Assembly: GCA_964561025.1 (NCBI GenBank)
Contig: CAZLNM010000004.1
Span: 30,452 to 94,451, forward strand
Length of the DNA: 64,000 bases
Origin: JAAZNF01 sp964561025
Lineage (GTDB): Bacteria; Myxococcota; B64-G9
Reading direction: 5' to 3'
Below the pieces are notes generated by a model. That model was not told the origin of the DNA. It was given only the letters and a program-made list of their open reading frames with translations, and did no database searches. Made by a program: the position numbers and the translations under genes. Positions 1-7,940 of the stretch are shown in pieces. Each line of letters starts with the position of its first letter. Position 1 is the stretch's first letter.

Positions 1-1
1 G

Positions 2-400
2 GATCTGCCGGTGATCTCCGGTGTCTCGAGAGAGATGGTGCAGCAGGATCCGCTGCGCGCTCAGGAGCGGCTGCGAGAGGCGCTGCTTACGATCCACCAC
101 CTCGAGGGCCAGGCCTGCCTGACGGGGCTGCGGGTGGCCGAGATCCACCATGATGAGCTTCTGGGCATCTCGGCCGTGCTGGATCCCGGCGCTCGCGTGG
201 TGCACCTGGGGCCACCTCCGGTGGCGGAGCGCCTGCCGCGGTTGTGTCAGGTGCTGGCCCAGTTGAAAAAGATGCGGGCCGAGGCGGACGAGATCCGTCT
301 GGTCCGCGCTGGCCGGTCGGAGTGGATCGGGGTGCAACTCGCCGCGGTGGCTATCGGCGATGCCGGAACGAACAAGAATCTGGAACTTCGGACGAGGTGA
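2..400 (+). CDS. ftsQ: FtsQ/DivIB C-terminal part (5' truncated by window edge)
   Basis: Partial gene, open from the first base, about 132 codons visible. The visible part begins D-L-P-V-I-S-G-V, which matches the LPxxSG segment of FtsQ beta domains, and it sits directly before ftsA-ftsZ as ftsQ does in most division clusters. FtsQ is a bitopic membrane protein that links FtsK to FtsBL in the divisome. The membrane anchor and POTRA domain lie outside the window. The stop is 4 bases before the ftsA start, so the two are probably translated from one message. The call rests on the motif and gene order. Confidence 0.82.
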   Translation, partial: DLPVISGVSREMVQQDPLRAQERLREALLTIHHLEGQACLTGLRVAEIHHDELLGISAVLDPGARVVHLGPPPVAERLPRLCQVLAQLKKMRAEADEIRLVRAGRSEWIGVQLAAVAIGDAGTNKNLELRTR

Positions 401-404
401 GGCA

Positions 405-1637
405 ATGGCCAAGAACAGCGAGATCCTGGTGGGACTGGACATCGGCACGACCAAGATTTGCGCCGTGGTCGGCGAGGTGCGCGAGGGCGGCGCCGTGGAT
501 GTGGTGGGCATCGGCTCGGCGCCATCGCGCGGTCTGCGCAAGGGCGTGGTGGTGGACATCAAGAGCACGGTGGCCTCCATCCAGCAAGCCATCTCCGAAG
601 CCGAGATGATGGCCGGCTGCGAGATCAAGAGCGCCTACGTCGGGATCGCCGGCAGCCACATCAAGGGCGTCAACTCGCAGGGTATCGTGGCGCTCAAGGA
701 CAAGGAGGTCACGCCCTCCGACATCCGGCGCGTGATCGACGCCGCCCGGGCGGTGGTCATCCCCCTCGACCAGGAGGTCATCCACGTGCTTCCGCAGGAG
801 TACGTGATCGACAACCAGGACGGCATCAAGGAGCCGCTGGGGATGAGCGGGGTGCGCCTGGAGGCGCGGGTGCACCTGGTCACCGCGGCCTGCAGCTCGG
901 CGCAGAACCTGGTCAAGTGCGCCAATCAGGTGGGCCTGGACGTGGCCGACATCGCCCTCCAGCCGCTGGCCTCGGCCATGGCGGTGCTCAACGACGACGA
1001 GCGCGACCTGGGTGTGGTGCTGATCGACATCGGCGGGGGCACCACCGACATCGCGGTGTTCGTGAACGGCAGCATCGTCTACACGGTGGTGCTGCCGCTG
1101 GGCGGCAACCAGATCACCAGCGACATCTCCATCGGCCTGCGCACGCCGGCGCTCGAGGCCGAGAACCTCAAGATGCGGCACGGCTGCGCCCTGGCCTCGC
1201 TGGTGGACAAGGAGGAGACCATCGAGGTGCCCTCGGTCGGGGGACGCAACGCCCGCTCCATGTCCCGCCAGATCCTGTGCGAGATCGTGGAACCGCGGGT
1301 GGAGGAGATCTTCGGCCTGGTGCAACGAGAGATCCAGCGCTCGGGGTACGCCGATCTGCTGGCCTCGGGCGTGGTCATCACCGGCGGAACCTCCATCATG
1401 GAGGGCATCCCCGAGCTAGCCGAGGAGGTCCTGGGCATGCCGGTGCGCCGCGGCATCCCCGAGCGAGTGGGTGGGCTCACCGACGTGGTGCGCTCGCCCA
1501 TCTACTCCACTGGCGTGGGGTTGGTGCTCTACGGTCGGGATCACCTGGGCAACAAGTTCTTCCCCGTGCGTCCCGATCGCAACCTGTACGGGCGGATCCG
1601 GCAGCGGATGCAGACCTGGATCCGAGACTTTTTCTGA
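405..1637 (+). CDS. ftsA: Cell division protein FtsA
   Basis: 410-residue actin-like ATPase that tethers FtsZ to the membrane. Visible motifs are phosphate-1 DIGTTK (residues 12-17), phosphate-2 LIDIGGGTTDIAVF (about 205-218), and the adenosine motif VITGGTSIMEGI near residue 322. The C-terminus RIRQRMQTWIRDFF is the amphipathic membrane-targeting helix. The start at 405 is chosen because the protein then begins MAKNSEILVGLDIG, at the usual distance from the first motif, with GAGGTGAGG just upstream. Length is normal for the family. It follows ftsQ closely and precedes ftsZ by 68 bases. Confidence 0.97.
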   Translation: MAKNSEILVGLDIGTTKICAVVGEVREGGAVDVVGIGSAPSRGLRKGVVVDIKSTVASIQQAISEAEMMAGCEIKSAYVGIAGSHIKGVNSQGIVALKDKEVTPSDIRRVIDAARAVVIPLDQEVIHVLPQEYVIDNQDGIKEPLGMSGVRLEARVHLVTAACSSAQNLVKCANQVGLDVADIALQPLASAMAVLNDDERDLGVVLIDIGGGTTDIAVFVNGSIVYTVVLPLGGNQITSDISIGLRTPALEAENLKMRHGCALASLVDKEETIEVPSVGGRNARSMSRQILCEIVEPRVEEIFGLVQREIQRSGYADLLASGVVITGGTSIMEGIPELAEEVLGMPVRRGIPERVGGLTDVVRSPIYSTGVGLVLYGRDHLGNKFFPVRPDRNLYGRIRQRMQTWIRDFF

Positions 1638-1649
1638 ACCTGAAACCCA

Positions 1650-1686
1650 GGGGCCTCGAGCCCCAAACCTTGGACCGCGCGCGCGG
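1650..1686 (+). promoter_or_regulatory. Small hairpins in the ftsA-ftsZ spacer
   Basis: The 68-base spacer holds a GGGGC/GCCCC stem with a 5-base loop (1650-1664) and a perfect 12-base palindrome CCGCGCGCGCGG (1675-1686), followed by the ftsZ ribosome binding site GGAGGGAG near 1696. They could affect read-through or ftsZ translation. Such stems are also likely by chance in DNA this GC-rich. Confidence 0.25.
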
Positions 1687-1705
1687 CCCGAAAACGGAGG
1701 GAGCC

Positions 1706-2956
1706 ATGATCGAACTGATGGGAGTCGAACAGACCGGTGCCAGGATCCGGGTGGTGGGAGTCGGCGGGGGAGGCGGCAACGCCTTGAACACCATGGTGAA
1801 GAGCGGGTTGCAGGGCGTGGTCTTCGTGGCCTGCAACACCGACGCGCAAGCCCTGGCCCAGAACGCGGCCGAGATCAAGATCCAGATGGGCGAGAACCTG
1901 ACCCGAGGCCTCGGCGCCGGGGCCAACCCCGAGATCGGCCGCAGCGCCGCCATGGAGTCGAAGGACCGCCTGGCCGAGGTGCTCGAGGGCGCCGACATGG
2001 TGTTTGTCACCGCCGGCATGGGCGGCGGCACGGGCACCGGGGGCGCCCCGGTGGTGGCGGAGGTGGCGCGCTCGCTGGGGTGCCTCACGGTGGGCGTGGT
2101 CACCCGGCCCTTCGTCTTCGAGGGACGGCGCCGGGCCCGTCAGGCCGAGGAGGGCATCAAGGCCCTCAAACAATCGGTGGACACGCTGATCACCATCCCC
2201 AACCAGAAGCTCATCGACCTGGCCGGAGAGAACACGGCCCTGCTGGACGCCTTCACCCGAGTGGACCAGATCCTGCTGAACGCGGTGCGCGGGATCAGCG
2301 ATCTGGTGACCGTGCCCGGCATGATCAACGTGGACTTCGCCGACGTGCGCACCGTGATGCAGAACCGGGGCATGGCGCTCATGGGCACCGGCGCCGCCAC
2401 CGGCTCCAACCGGGCCCTGGAAGCGGCCCACCAGGCGGTCAACTCGCCGCTGCTGGCCGAAGTGGCCATTCAGGGCGCCACCGGCATCCTGCTGAACATC
2501 AGCGGCGGGCCCGACCTGCGGCTGTACGAGGTCAACGAGGCGGCCACCTTCATCCAGGAGCAGGTCCACGAGGAGGCCAACATCATCCTGGGCTCGGTGA
2601 TCGATCCCAACATGAAGGACGAGATCAAGATCACCGTGATCGCCACCGGGTTCGAGACCTGCCCCGAGCTGCTGTCGGAGCGGCCGCGCCTGGGCGCGCA
2701 GGCGGACGAGAACCTGGACATCCCCACCATCATCCGGCGTAACCAGCGGCACAACGAGCTCCAGAGCGCGCCCCCGCCGGTCCTGGAGAGGGTGCCGCTG
2801 GCCCGGCCGGCCCCGGCGCGAACGGCGCTCCGCGAGCCGGCCCGCGACGCCGCCCGCACGGTGGAGTCCCAGGCGGCCACGGCGGCCTTCAACTCGGTCT
2901 CGATCGAGGAGGAGGAGTACGACGTCCCCACCTTCCTGCGCCGCCCGGACCGGTGA
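1706..2956 (+). CDS. ftsZ: Cell division protein FtsZ
   Basis: 416-residue tubulin-like GTPase that forms the Z ring. The glycine-rich nucleotide loop GGGGGNALNTM lies near the N-terminus. The tubulin signature GMGGGTGTGGAP is near residue 105; the usual FtsZ reads GTGAAP, so one Ala is Gly here. The T7 synergy loop NVDFADVRTVM and the conserved core TVIATGF are present. After a Pro/Ala/Arg-rich linker of about 70 residues the protein ends DVPTFLRRPDR, the C-terminal tail that binds FtsA and other partners. It starts at ATG 1706 after GGAGGGAG and is the last gene of the division cluster here. Confidence 0.98.
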   Translation: MIELMGVEQTGARIRVVGVGGGGGNALNTMVKSGLQGVVFVACNTDAQALAQNAAEIKIQMGENLTRGLGAGANPEIGRSAAMESKDRLAEVLEGADMVFVTAGMGGGTGTGGAPVVAEVARSLGCLTVGVVTRPFVFEGRRRARQAEEGIKALKQSVDTLITIPNQKLIDLAGENTALLDAFTRVDQILLNAVRGISDLVTVPGMINVDFADVRTVMQNRGMALMGTGAATGSNRALEAAHQAVNSPLLAEVAIQGATGILLNISGGPDLRLYEVNEAATFIQEQVHEEANIILGSVIDPNMKDEIKITVIATGFETCPELLSERPRLGAQADENLDIPTIIRRNQRHNELQSAPPPVLERVPLARPAPARTALREPARDAARTVESQAATAAFNSVSIEEEEYDVPTFLRRPDR

Positions 2957-3270
2957 TCGTTTGCGGCGTGTGGCCGCAACGACAACACGTCATCCGCCAC
3001 GCAGGTGCGGCTGTTCTTTGTTGAGCCGGTGAATCGCGCGGATGCGCCAGGCCGCTTGCTCTTTTGGTATTGCAGCCTGGCCTTGCATGTCCTGTCTTGC
3101 GAAGAAGGGTGCTCTCAAATCGCGGACCTCTCGGACGGTCGAGAAAAATGGTCACGCGCACGAAGCGGGTCTATGGGGGGATGAGATACGCAATCTCCCT
3201 GCCGAGAAGGATCGACCGCTGAAATTTTTCAGGTTGGCGACGAAGAGAAGCGGAGCGAACGCCTGCCGAG
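2957..3270. other. Intergenic region between convergent ftsZ and tolR-type gene
   Basis: This 314-base stretch separates two converging operons. It begins with a hairpin and ends with another at the stop of the leftward gene. I see no gene in it: the open frame crossing it does not use the GC-ending codons of real genes nearby and has no ribosome binding site. Base composition is more mixed than in the flanking genes. Confidence 0.6.
2961..2979 (+). terminator. Hairpin after ftsZ, possible terminator
   Basis: TTGCGGC (2961-2967), loop GTGTG, GCCGCAA (2973-2979): a perfect 7-bp stem beginning 4 bases after the ftsZ stop, extendable to 9 pairs with one bulged T. No T-run follows, so it is not a canonical intrinsic terminator, but its position at the end of the division cluster fits. 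Confidence 0.45.
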
Positions 3271-3291
3271 TCAGCCTGCGGACTCGGCGGG
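3262..3291 (-). terminator. Hairpin over the end of the second TolR-like gene
   Basis: CCTGCCGAGTC (3262-3272) and GACTCGGCGGG (3281-3291) form a stem with one mismatch and an 8-base loop. The left arm covers the stop codon of the leftward gene. No T-run follows on the minus strand. Confidence 0.4.
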
Positions 3292-3834
3292 CTTCTTCTG
3301 GGCGCCGCCCGTGGGCAGCACCGCGAAGTTGATGTTGGTGTAGCCGACCGAGGTGCAGGTGAACATGACCTTCTTGAGCACCCGGAAGGGGATCTGCTTG
3401 TCGCCCTGGATGATGATCTGCCCTGAGAACTGCTGGTTGGGGTGCAGCGACTGGTAGTTGCGCTTGAGGTTGTTCAACCTCTCGGAGAGGTCGGCGATCT
3501 CGAAGTTCTCGTCTTCGGCGATGTCGTCCATCTTGCCCACGCTCTGGCCCTCGATGACCACCTGTCCGGCGCCGATGATGACCACCGGAGCCTGTTCGAG
3601 GGTGTCGGACTTCTCGGCCTTGGGCAGCTCGATGTCCTTCTGGATGAACAGAATCTCGCCCGAGGTGGAGAAGGTCATGAGCAGGAAGATGACCAGGGTG
3701 ACGAACATGTCGATCATGGGGGTCAGGTTGAGCGACACGTCGTAGCTGGCGCTCTTCTTGCGGGCCAGGTGTTTCTTGGCGTACTTGAGCTTGACCGAGT
3801 TGAGCAGGTGCGGAGCGGGTTTCTTGATGGGCAT
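3271..3834 (-). CDS. TolR/ExbD-family protein (second copy of the operon)
   Basis: 187-residue bitopic inner-membrane protein of the ExbD/TolR family, the plug subunit that gates proton flow through a TolQ/ExbB-type pentamer. A basic N-terminus (residues 1-30) is followed by LTPMIDMFVTLVIFLLMTF, one membrane helix with the conserved proton-carrying Asp at residue 42. The periplasmic part (about 60-187) ends in a Lys/Pro/Ala tail. It lies 10 bases after the first TolR-like gene and is last in a three-gene operon. The two TolR-like proteins differ in length and tail, so they are probably not interchangeable. Confidence 0.9.
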   Translation of the reverse strand: MPIKKPAPHLLNSVKLKYAKKHLARKKSASYDVSLNLTPMIDMFVTLVIFLLMTFSTSGEILFIQKDIELPKAEKSDTLEQAPVVIIGAGQVVIEGQSVGKMDDIAEDENFEIADLSERLNNLKRNYQSLHPNQQFSGQIIIQGDKQIPFRVLKKVMFTCTSVGYTNINFAVLPTGGAQKKPAESAG

Positions 3835-3844
3835 GGCGTCCTCC

Positions 3845-4321
3845 CTAGATGGTTCCGGACACCGAGATGTTGGGGAACTCGTTCGCCAGGCACACGTCCA
3901 TGGTGCTGATGAGATCCTCGTACTTGATGCTGTCCTCGCTCATCACCACGATGTCATTCTTGTCCGGGTACTGGCTGTGGATCTCCTTGAGCTTCTTGCC
4001 CAGGCGATCGTAGTCGTAGCGGTTGCCGGACTTGAGGATGTCCCCGTCCTGGAGGGTCTGGCCATTGGCGGTGATGAGGAAGCCCTGCGGGGTGATGGCC
4101 ACCACCAGGTTGAGCTGCATGCGCTGCTCGGGCGTCTGCTCGGTGGGAGCGCCCTGGCCGGACTGGGTCACCGAGATCTTGCCGATCTGCACCCACACCG
4201 CGGCCATGAGCAGAAAGCAGATGAGGCAGCTCAGCATGTCGATGAACGGGACGAGGTTGAACTCCACGTTCAGGTTCTTCTTGCCGCCGCTGCGGCCGCC
4301 GGGTGCGCTGACACTGGCCAT
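3845..4321 (-). CDS. TolR/ExbD-family protein (first copy of the operon)
   Basis: 158-residue ExbD/TolR-family protein. After a short Gly/Ser/Lys-rich cytoplasmic tail comes LVPFIDMLSCLICFLLMAAV, the single membrane helix with the conserved Asp at residue 28. The periplasmic domain follows. It is the middle gene between a TolQ-like gene (54 bases upstream) and a second TolR-like gene (10 bases downstream). A TolQ-TolR-TolR set is the composition of the AglRQS gliding motor of Myxococcus, and from memory the key Asp of AglQ is also residue 28. Orthology is not shown by this alone, because Myxococcota carry several such trios. Confidence 0.92.
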   Translation of the reverse strand: MASVSAPGGRSGGKKNLNVEFNLVPFIDMLSCLICFLLMAAVWVQIGKISVTQSGQGAPTEQTPEQRMQLNLVVAITPQGFLITANGQTLQDGDILKSGNRYDYDRLGKKLKEIHSQYPDKNDIVVMSEDSIKYEDLISTMDVCLANEFPNISVSGTI

Positions 4322-4375
4322 TCTGTTCCTCCTGCGGCTTGGTACACCGCTTCGGGGGAATGTTCCCGAACCTGG

Positions 4376-5047
4376 CTATTCGGCGGCGCCGCGCACGTCC
4401 GCGGTGTTCAACTTGTCCTTGTTGGCCAGGATCAGGTTCAGCATGCGCACCGTGCTCTCGTTGATGTCGTCCAGCAAGTGCTGGGTGGTGCCCGAGAGCA
4501 CCGAGAACAGCACCAGGCCCAGGATGGCGGAGCCCAGCCCGAAGGCGGTGCAGTTCATGGCCTCGGAGATGCCCTTGGCCAGCAGCACGGCTTTCTCGGC
4601 GGCGTCGGCGAACGACACGGCCGCGAAGGCGCGGATCAGGCCGGTGATGGTGCCCAGCAGGCCGCACAGCACGGCCACGTTGCCGAGCATGGCCAGGTAG
4701 CCGGTGCGCTTCTCGATCTTGGGGACCTCCTGCAGGGCCACCTCGTCCATGGCGGACTGGATCTCCTGCTCGGTGCCGTCGATGCGCAGCAGGCCGGCCT
4801 TGATGATGTTGGCGAGCGGCGCGCGCTGGCTGGAGCAGTAGGTGATGGCCCGCTGCAGATTGCCCTGGAAGAGGTACTTGTGCATGGTGTTGACGAAGTC
4901 GTTCTTGTTGATGCGCGCCCGGAAGAACAGGTAGGCGATGCGCTCGGCCGCCACGGCGATGATGAAGACCAGGCAGACGGCGATGAGGTACATTCCCCAG
5001 CCACCCTCGTTGAACGCTTCGGCAATGGCGTCGAACATGTCTTTCAC
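4376..5047 (-). CDS. MotA/TolQ/ExbB proton-channel family protein
   Basis: 223-residue inner-membrane protein with three predicted helices: WGMYLIAVCLVFIIAVAAER (about 17-36), one near 116-138 with the GxxGTITGLIRAF signature, and one near 160-182 (GLGSAILGLVLFSVLSG). This is the TolQ/ExbB topology, with the large cytoplasmic loop between helices 1 and 2. It would form the pentameric channel for the two TolR-like proteins encoded directly downstream. Start at ATG 5047 is preceded by GGAGTG. What the motor drives (Tol-Pal, TonB-like transport or gliding) cannot be decided from sequence. Confidence 0.93.
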   Translation of the reverse strand: MKDMFDAIAEAFNEGGWGMYLIAVCLVFIIAVAAERIAYLFFRARINKNDFVNTMHKYLFQGNLQRAITYCSSQRAPLANIIKAGLLRIDGTEQEIQSAMDEVALQEVPKIEKRTGYLAMLGNVAVLCGLLGTITGLIRAFAAVSFADAAEKAVLLAKGISEAMNCTAFGLGSAILGLVLFSVLSGTTQHLLDDINESTVRMLNLILANKDKLNTADVRGAAE

Positions 5048-5119
5048 TCCTTTGTTTTCGACCTTCCAGGGTCGGAAATTTCCTGGTCACAGCCAGGCCC
5101 GGATTACCGTGGCCTAAAC

Positions 5120-5146
5120 ATCATATAGCCAGCCTGGGGAAGTCAA
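5120..5146 (-). promoter_or_regulatory. Candidate promoter of the TolQ-TolR-TolR operon
   Basis: On the minus strand TTGACT (5141-5146) and TATGAT (5120-5125) are separated by 15 bases, a short spacing, in an AT-richer patch upstream of the TolQ-like start at 5047. The leader between promoter and gene holds two small stems, CCTGG/CCAGG (5082-5097) and CGACC/GGTCG (5059-5074). Confidence 0.4.
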
Positions 5147-5199
5147 GCAAAAATGTACGGCAGTGGCGCACGGCGTCGAGCGCATGGTACCTTCCTCGT

Positions 5200-6882
5200 G
5201 TGACACGGACTCGGACCACCCCCGCCAGTAAAAGTTCCCGCAAATTTCCCATGCAGAAAGCGGTTCGTCCCGGTGGGAAAGTGAAGGAATTCGGGGGGCG
5301 GGTCGCGGCCGCGGTGCTATCGTTCGAGGACTTGAACGGGGAGATGGGAGGTCTGGCGGTCGACCTGCTATGCCGCCTGGTCAACGCCGATCCGCTGGCG
5401 TTGGCCGAGCGACTGCCCGGGGTCGAGCGGGGGCCCTATGCCTGCCGCACCCTGGAGAGCGGCCGGCCGGCGCGAGATTTCGACCTTCTCCTTTGCACTC
5501 TTTCGGCCGAGGAACAGTTCGCTCGACTCCCGGAATACCTGATGCGGTGTGGCATTCCCACCCGAGCGGCGCAGCGCGGCGAACGCGACCCCTTGGTGGT
5601 GGCGGGGGGGATGGCGGTGCGCCTGAACCCGAGTCCGATCCTGCCATTCCTGGACGCGTGGACCCCGGGCGACGCCGAGCCGATTCTGCCGGCGCTGCTC
5701 GAGGCCGTGCGCGGGGCCTCGGGGCGCGGTCCGAGGCTGGACGCGCTGGCGGGCGTCGCGGGACTCGGCGTCGTGGATCGTACCTTGGGGCCGGTCCGCT
5801 GTGTCTGCTTTTCCGAGGATCGGCCCGCCGCGCGTACGCTGCGCCCGGGCGAGCCCCAGGGAGGGATTTTCGCGGTGGAGACGGGGCGAGGTTGCCCCGC
5901 CGGGTGTCGCTTCTGCGCCGTGGGTTGGGCCACCCGGCCACCGCGCTTTTTCTCCGCCAAGACGATCTGCGAGGCGGCAGGCGAAGGGGTGCGGCACGGC
6001 CTGCGCATCGGCCTGGTGGGCGCCTCGTTGGCTCTGCACCCGGAGCTAGCGCCGTTGCTCGAAGAGCTTGGAGCGGAGCGGGCCGATCTCACCGCGGCTT
6101 CCCTGGAGCCTTCATTCCTGGCCATGCCGGTGGGACAGGCGCTGCTGCGTCGCCTCTCTTCGAGCGGCCTGCACACCTTGACCCTGGCGGTGGAGTGCGG
6201 CTCCGATCGGCTGCGCCGCGTGATCCACAAGACCGGGCGGCGCGAACAGATCCTGGAGGCCGCCGCCCGTGCAGGCGAAACGGACATTCGCCACCTCAAG
6301 CTCTACCTCATGGTGGGGCTTCCCTCCGAGGAGGAGGAGGATCTCGGGGCGCTGGTCGAGATGGTCGGCGCGATCCAGCACGCCTGGCTTTCGGCCCGGC
6401 GCCAGCGGGGCCACACCGGGCGCCTCTCGGTGTCGCTCAACCCGTTCGTTCCCAAGCCGCACACGCCGTTTGCGTTCGAGGCCATGCCCCGACTGGCCGA
6501 ATTGAAGAGACGGATGACGGTGGTCCAGGACCGGTTGCGCCGCCTCGGGGGGATCGAGCTTGCTGGCCTGTCGCCCCGCCTGGCGCAGCTCCAGTGCTTG
6601 CTGAATCGTTCGGACGAGACGATGGCCGAGGTGTTGGAGCGTTCGGGCGGGCGTTGGCCGCCGCCCACCTCTCTCCTCGACGATCTGCTCGAAAAATGGG
6701 AAGAACGGGTCGTGCAGGCATGGCCCGCCGAGCGGCCTCCGCCCTGGCGCATCGTGAACACCGGCGTCTCGAACGCCTGGCTGGAGGCGGAGAATGGCCG
6801 CGCGCGGCGCGCCGAGCCGGGCCCGGCGTGCCGGCCCGGGAGCTGCACCGCCTGCGGCGCCTGTTCGCAGAGTCCGCGCTAG
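5200..6882 (+). CDS. B12-binding-type radical SAM protein (TIGR03960-like)
   Basis: 560 residues from GTG 5200, or 543 from ATG 5251; neither start has a convincing ribosome site. Residues about 30-180 resemble the N-terminal Rossmann domain of cobalamin-type radical SAM proteins (LESGRPARDFDLLLCTLSAE, PLVVAGGMAVRLNPSP). The [4Fe-4S]/SAM motif CPAGCRFC has its cysteines at 232, 236 and 239. The C-terminus carries another cluster, CRPGSCTACGAC, typical of the TIGR03960 group. The substrate of that group is unknown to me, so no reaction is assigned. The stop overlaps that of the convergent oxidoreductase in a shared CTAG. Confidence 0.85.
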   Translation: MTRTRTTPASKSSRKFPMQKAVRPGGKVKEFGGRVAAAVLSFEDLNGEMGGLAVDLLCRLVNADPLALAERLPGVERGPYACRTLESGRPARDFDLLLCTLSAEEQFARLPEYLMRCGIPTRAAQRGERDPLVVAGGMAVRLNPSPILPFLDAWTPGDAEPILPALLEAVRGASGRGPRLDALAGVAGLGVVDRTLGPVRCVCFSEDRPAARTLRPGEPQGGIFAVETGRGCPAGCRFCAVGWATRPPRFFSAKTICEAAGEGVRHGLRIGLVGASLALHPELAPLLEELGAERADLTAASLEPSFLAMPVGQALLRRLSSSGLHTLTLAVECGSDRLRRVIHKTGRREQILEAAARAGETDIRHLKLYLMVGLPSEEEEDLGALVEMVGAIQHAWLSARRQRGHTGRLSVSLNPFVPKPHTPFAFEAMPRLAELKRRMTVVQDRLRRLGGIELAGLSPRLAQLQCLLNRSDETMAEVLERSGGRWPPPTSLLDDLLEKWEERVVQAWPAERPPPWRIVNTGVSNAWLEAENGRARRAEPGPACRPGSCTACGACSQSPR

Positions 6883-7892
6883 TCCGGGAGGCGGATCACC
6901 AGCTTGCCAAAATGCCGGCCCGCCGCCAGCGCCTCGAACGCCTCCGGGGCCTGTTCGAAGTCGAACACCCGGTCGATGACCGGCCGTAGGCGTGAAGCGG
7001 TCAGCGCCCGATTGAGGTTTTCGAACATCTCCCGGCTGCCCACGAACACCCCTTGCAGCCGGGCGTTCTTCATCAGGATCGAGGTCACCGGCAGGCGAGC
7101 CTCGACGCCGCCCAGCACGCCGATGACCATGATTCGCCCCGAGAGCCGCACCGCCTGCAGCGAGCGGGCCAGGGTGTCGGCCCCGCCGACCTCCAGCACC
7201 ACATCGGCGCCGCCGCCCGTGAGCTTCTGCACCTTGCGCTCCCAATCGGGTTCCGCCCGCCGGTCGATCACCGCGTCCGCCCCCAACTCTCGTAAGCGTG
7301 CAACCTTGTCGGGGCTGCCGGTGACCACCGCCACTCGCGCCGAGAAGAGCTTGGCCAGTTGCAGACCGAACACGGATACGCCACCGCTGCCGAGAAGCAG
7401 CACCCACTCGCCGGGACGGACGGCGCCCTCCTCCGCCAGGGCGTGCCAGGCGGTGAGCGCCGCGCAGGGCAGGGTGGCCGCCTCCTCGTTCGAGAGGTAG
7501 TCGGGCACCTTCACCAGGCCATCCTCGGAGAGCAACGCGTATCCTCTCAGCATCCCCGGCAACGGCCCGCCCAGGGTGGAGGCCCGGGCCTCGGGCGTGA
7601 AGGGGCCCGCCAGCCAGCGCTGGGCGAAGATGCCGGCGACCCGGTCGCCCGTACGGACCCGCGTGACACCCGCGCCGACCGCGGCCACCTCGCCCACGCC
7701 GTCGGAAAGCGGAACCAGCGGCAGGGGCTGGCGCGGGTTGTACTCGCCGCGCGCCATCATCAGGTCGCGGAAGTTGAGCGAGCAGGCCCGCACCCGCACC
7801 AGCACCTCGCCCGGACCCGGCGCCGGGTCCGGCAAATCAACCCGCTTGAGGTTGGACAGCCCAAAGAAGCCCTGGATCTCGTATGCGCGCAT
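6879..7892 (-). CDS. MDR-family NAD(P)-dependent alcohol dehydrogenase / quinone oxidoreductase
   Basis: 337 residues. The N-terminal GroES-like domain includes VRACSLNFRDLMMARG and PLVPLSDGVGEVAAVG. The Rossmann loop reads LLGSGGVSVFGLQLAKLF at about 167-184. The structural-zinc cysteine cluster of classical alcohol dehydrogenases is absent, so this belongs with the zinc-independent quinone-oxidoreductase-like MDR proteins. Substrate unknown. It stands alone on the minus strand, 48 bases downstream of rnhB, and could be co-transcribed with the end of the translation operon. It converges on the radical SAM gene with a 4-base overlap. Confidence 0.85.
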   Translation of the reverse strand: MRAYEIQGFFGLSNLKRVDLPDPAPGPGEVLVRVRACSLNFRDLMMARGEYNPRQPLPLVPLSDGVGEVAAVGAGVTRVRTGDRVAGIFAQRWLAGPFTPEARASTLGGPLPGMLRGYALLSEDGLVKVPDYLSNEEAATLPCAALTAWHALAEEGAVRPGEWVLLLGSGGVSVFGLQLAKLFSARVAVVTGSPDKVARLRELGADAVIDRRAEPDWERKVQKLTGGGADVVLEVGGADTLARSLQAVRLSGRIMVIGVLGGVEARLPVTSILMKNARLQGVFVGSREMFENLNRALTASRLRPVIDRVFDFEQAPEAFEALAAGRHFGKLVIRLPD

Positions 7893-7940
7893 GACGCCTC
7901 CGTAGCGGCGGCGCCATTTCAGCAGAAGGCAGGGCGCCGG

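Noticed and set aside
3042..3332. 96-codon open frame between ftsZ and the TolR-like gene
   Set aside because: Codons are not GC-ending as in real genes here, no ribosome site, and it runs into the opposite-strand gene.
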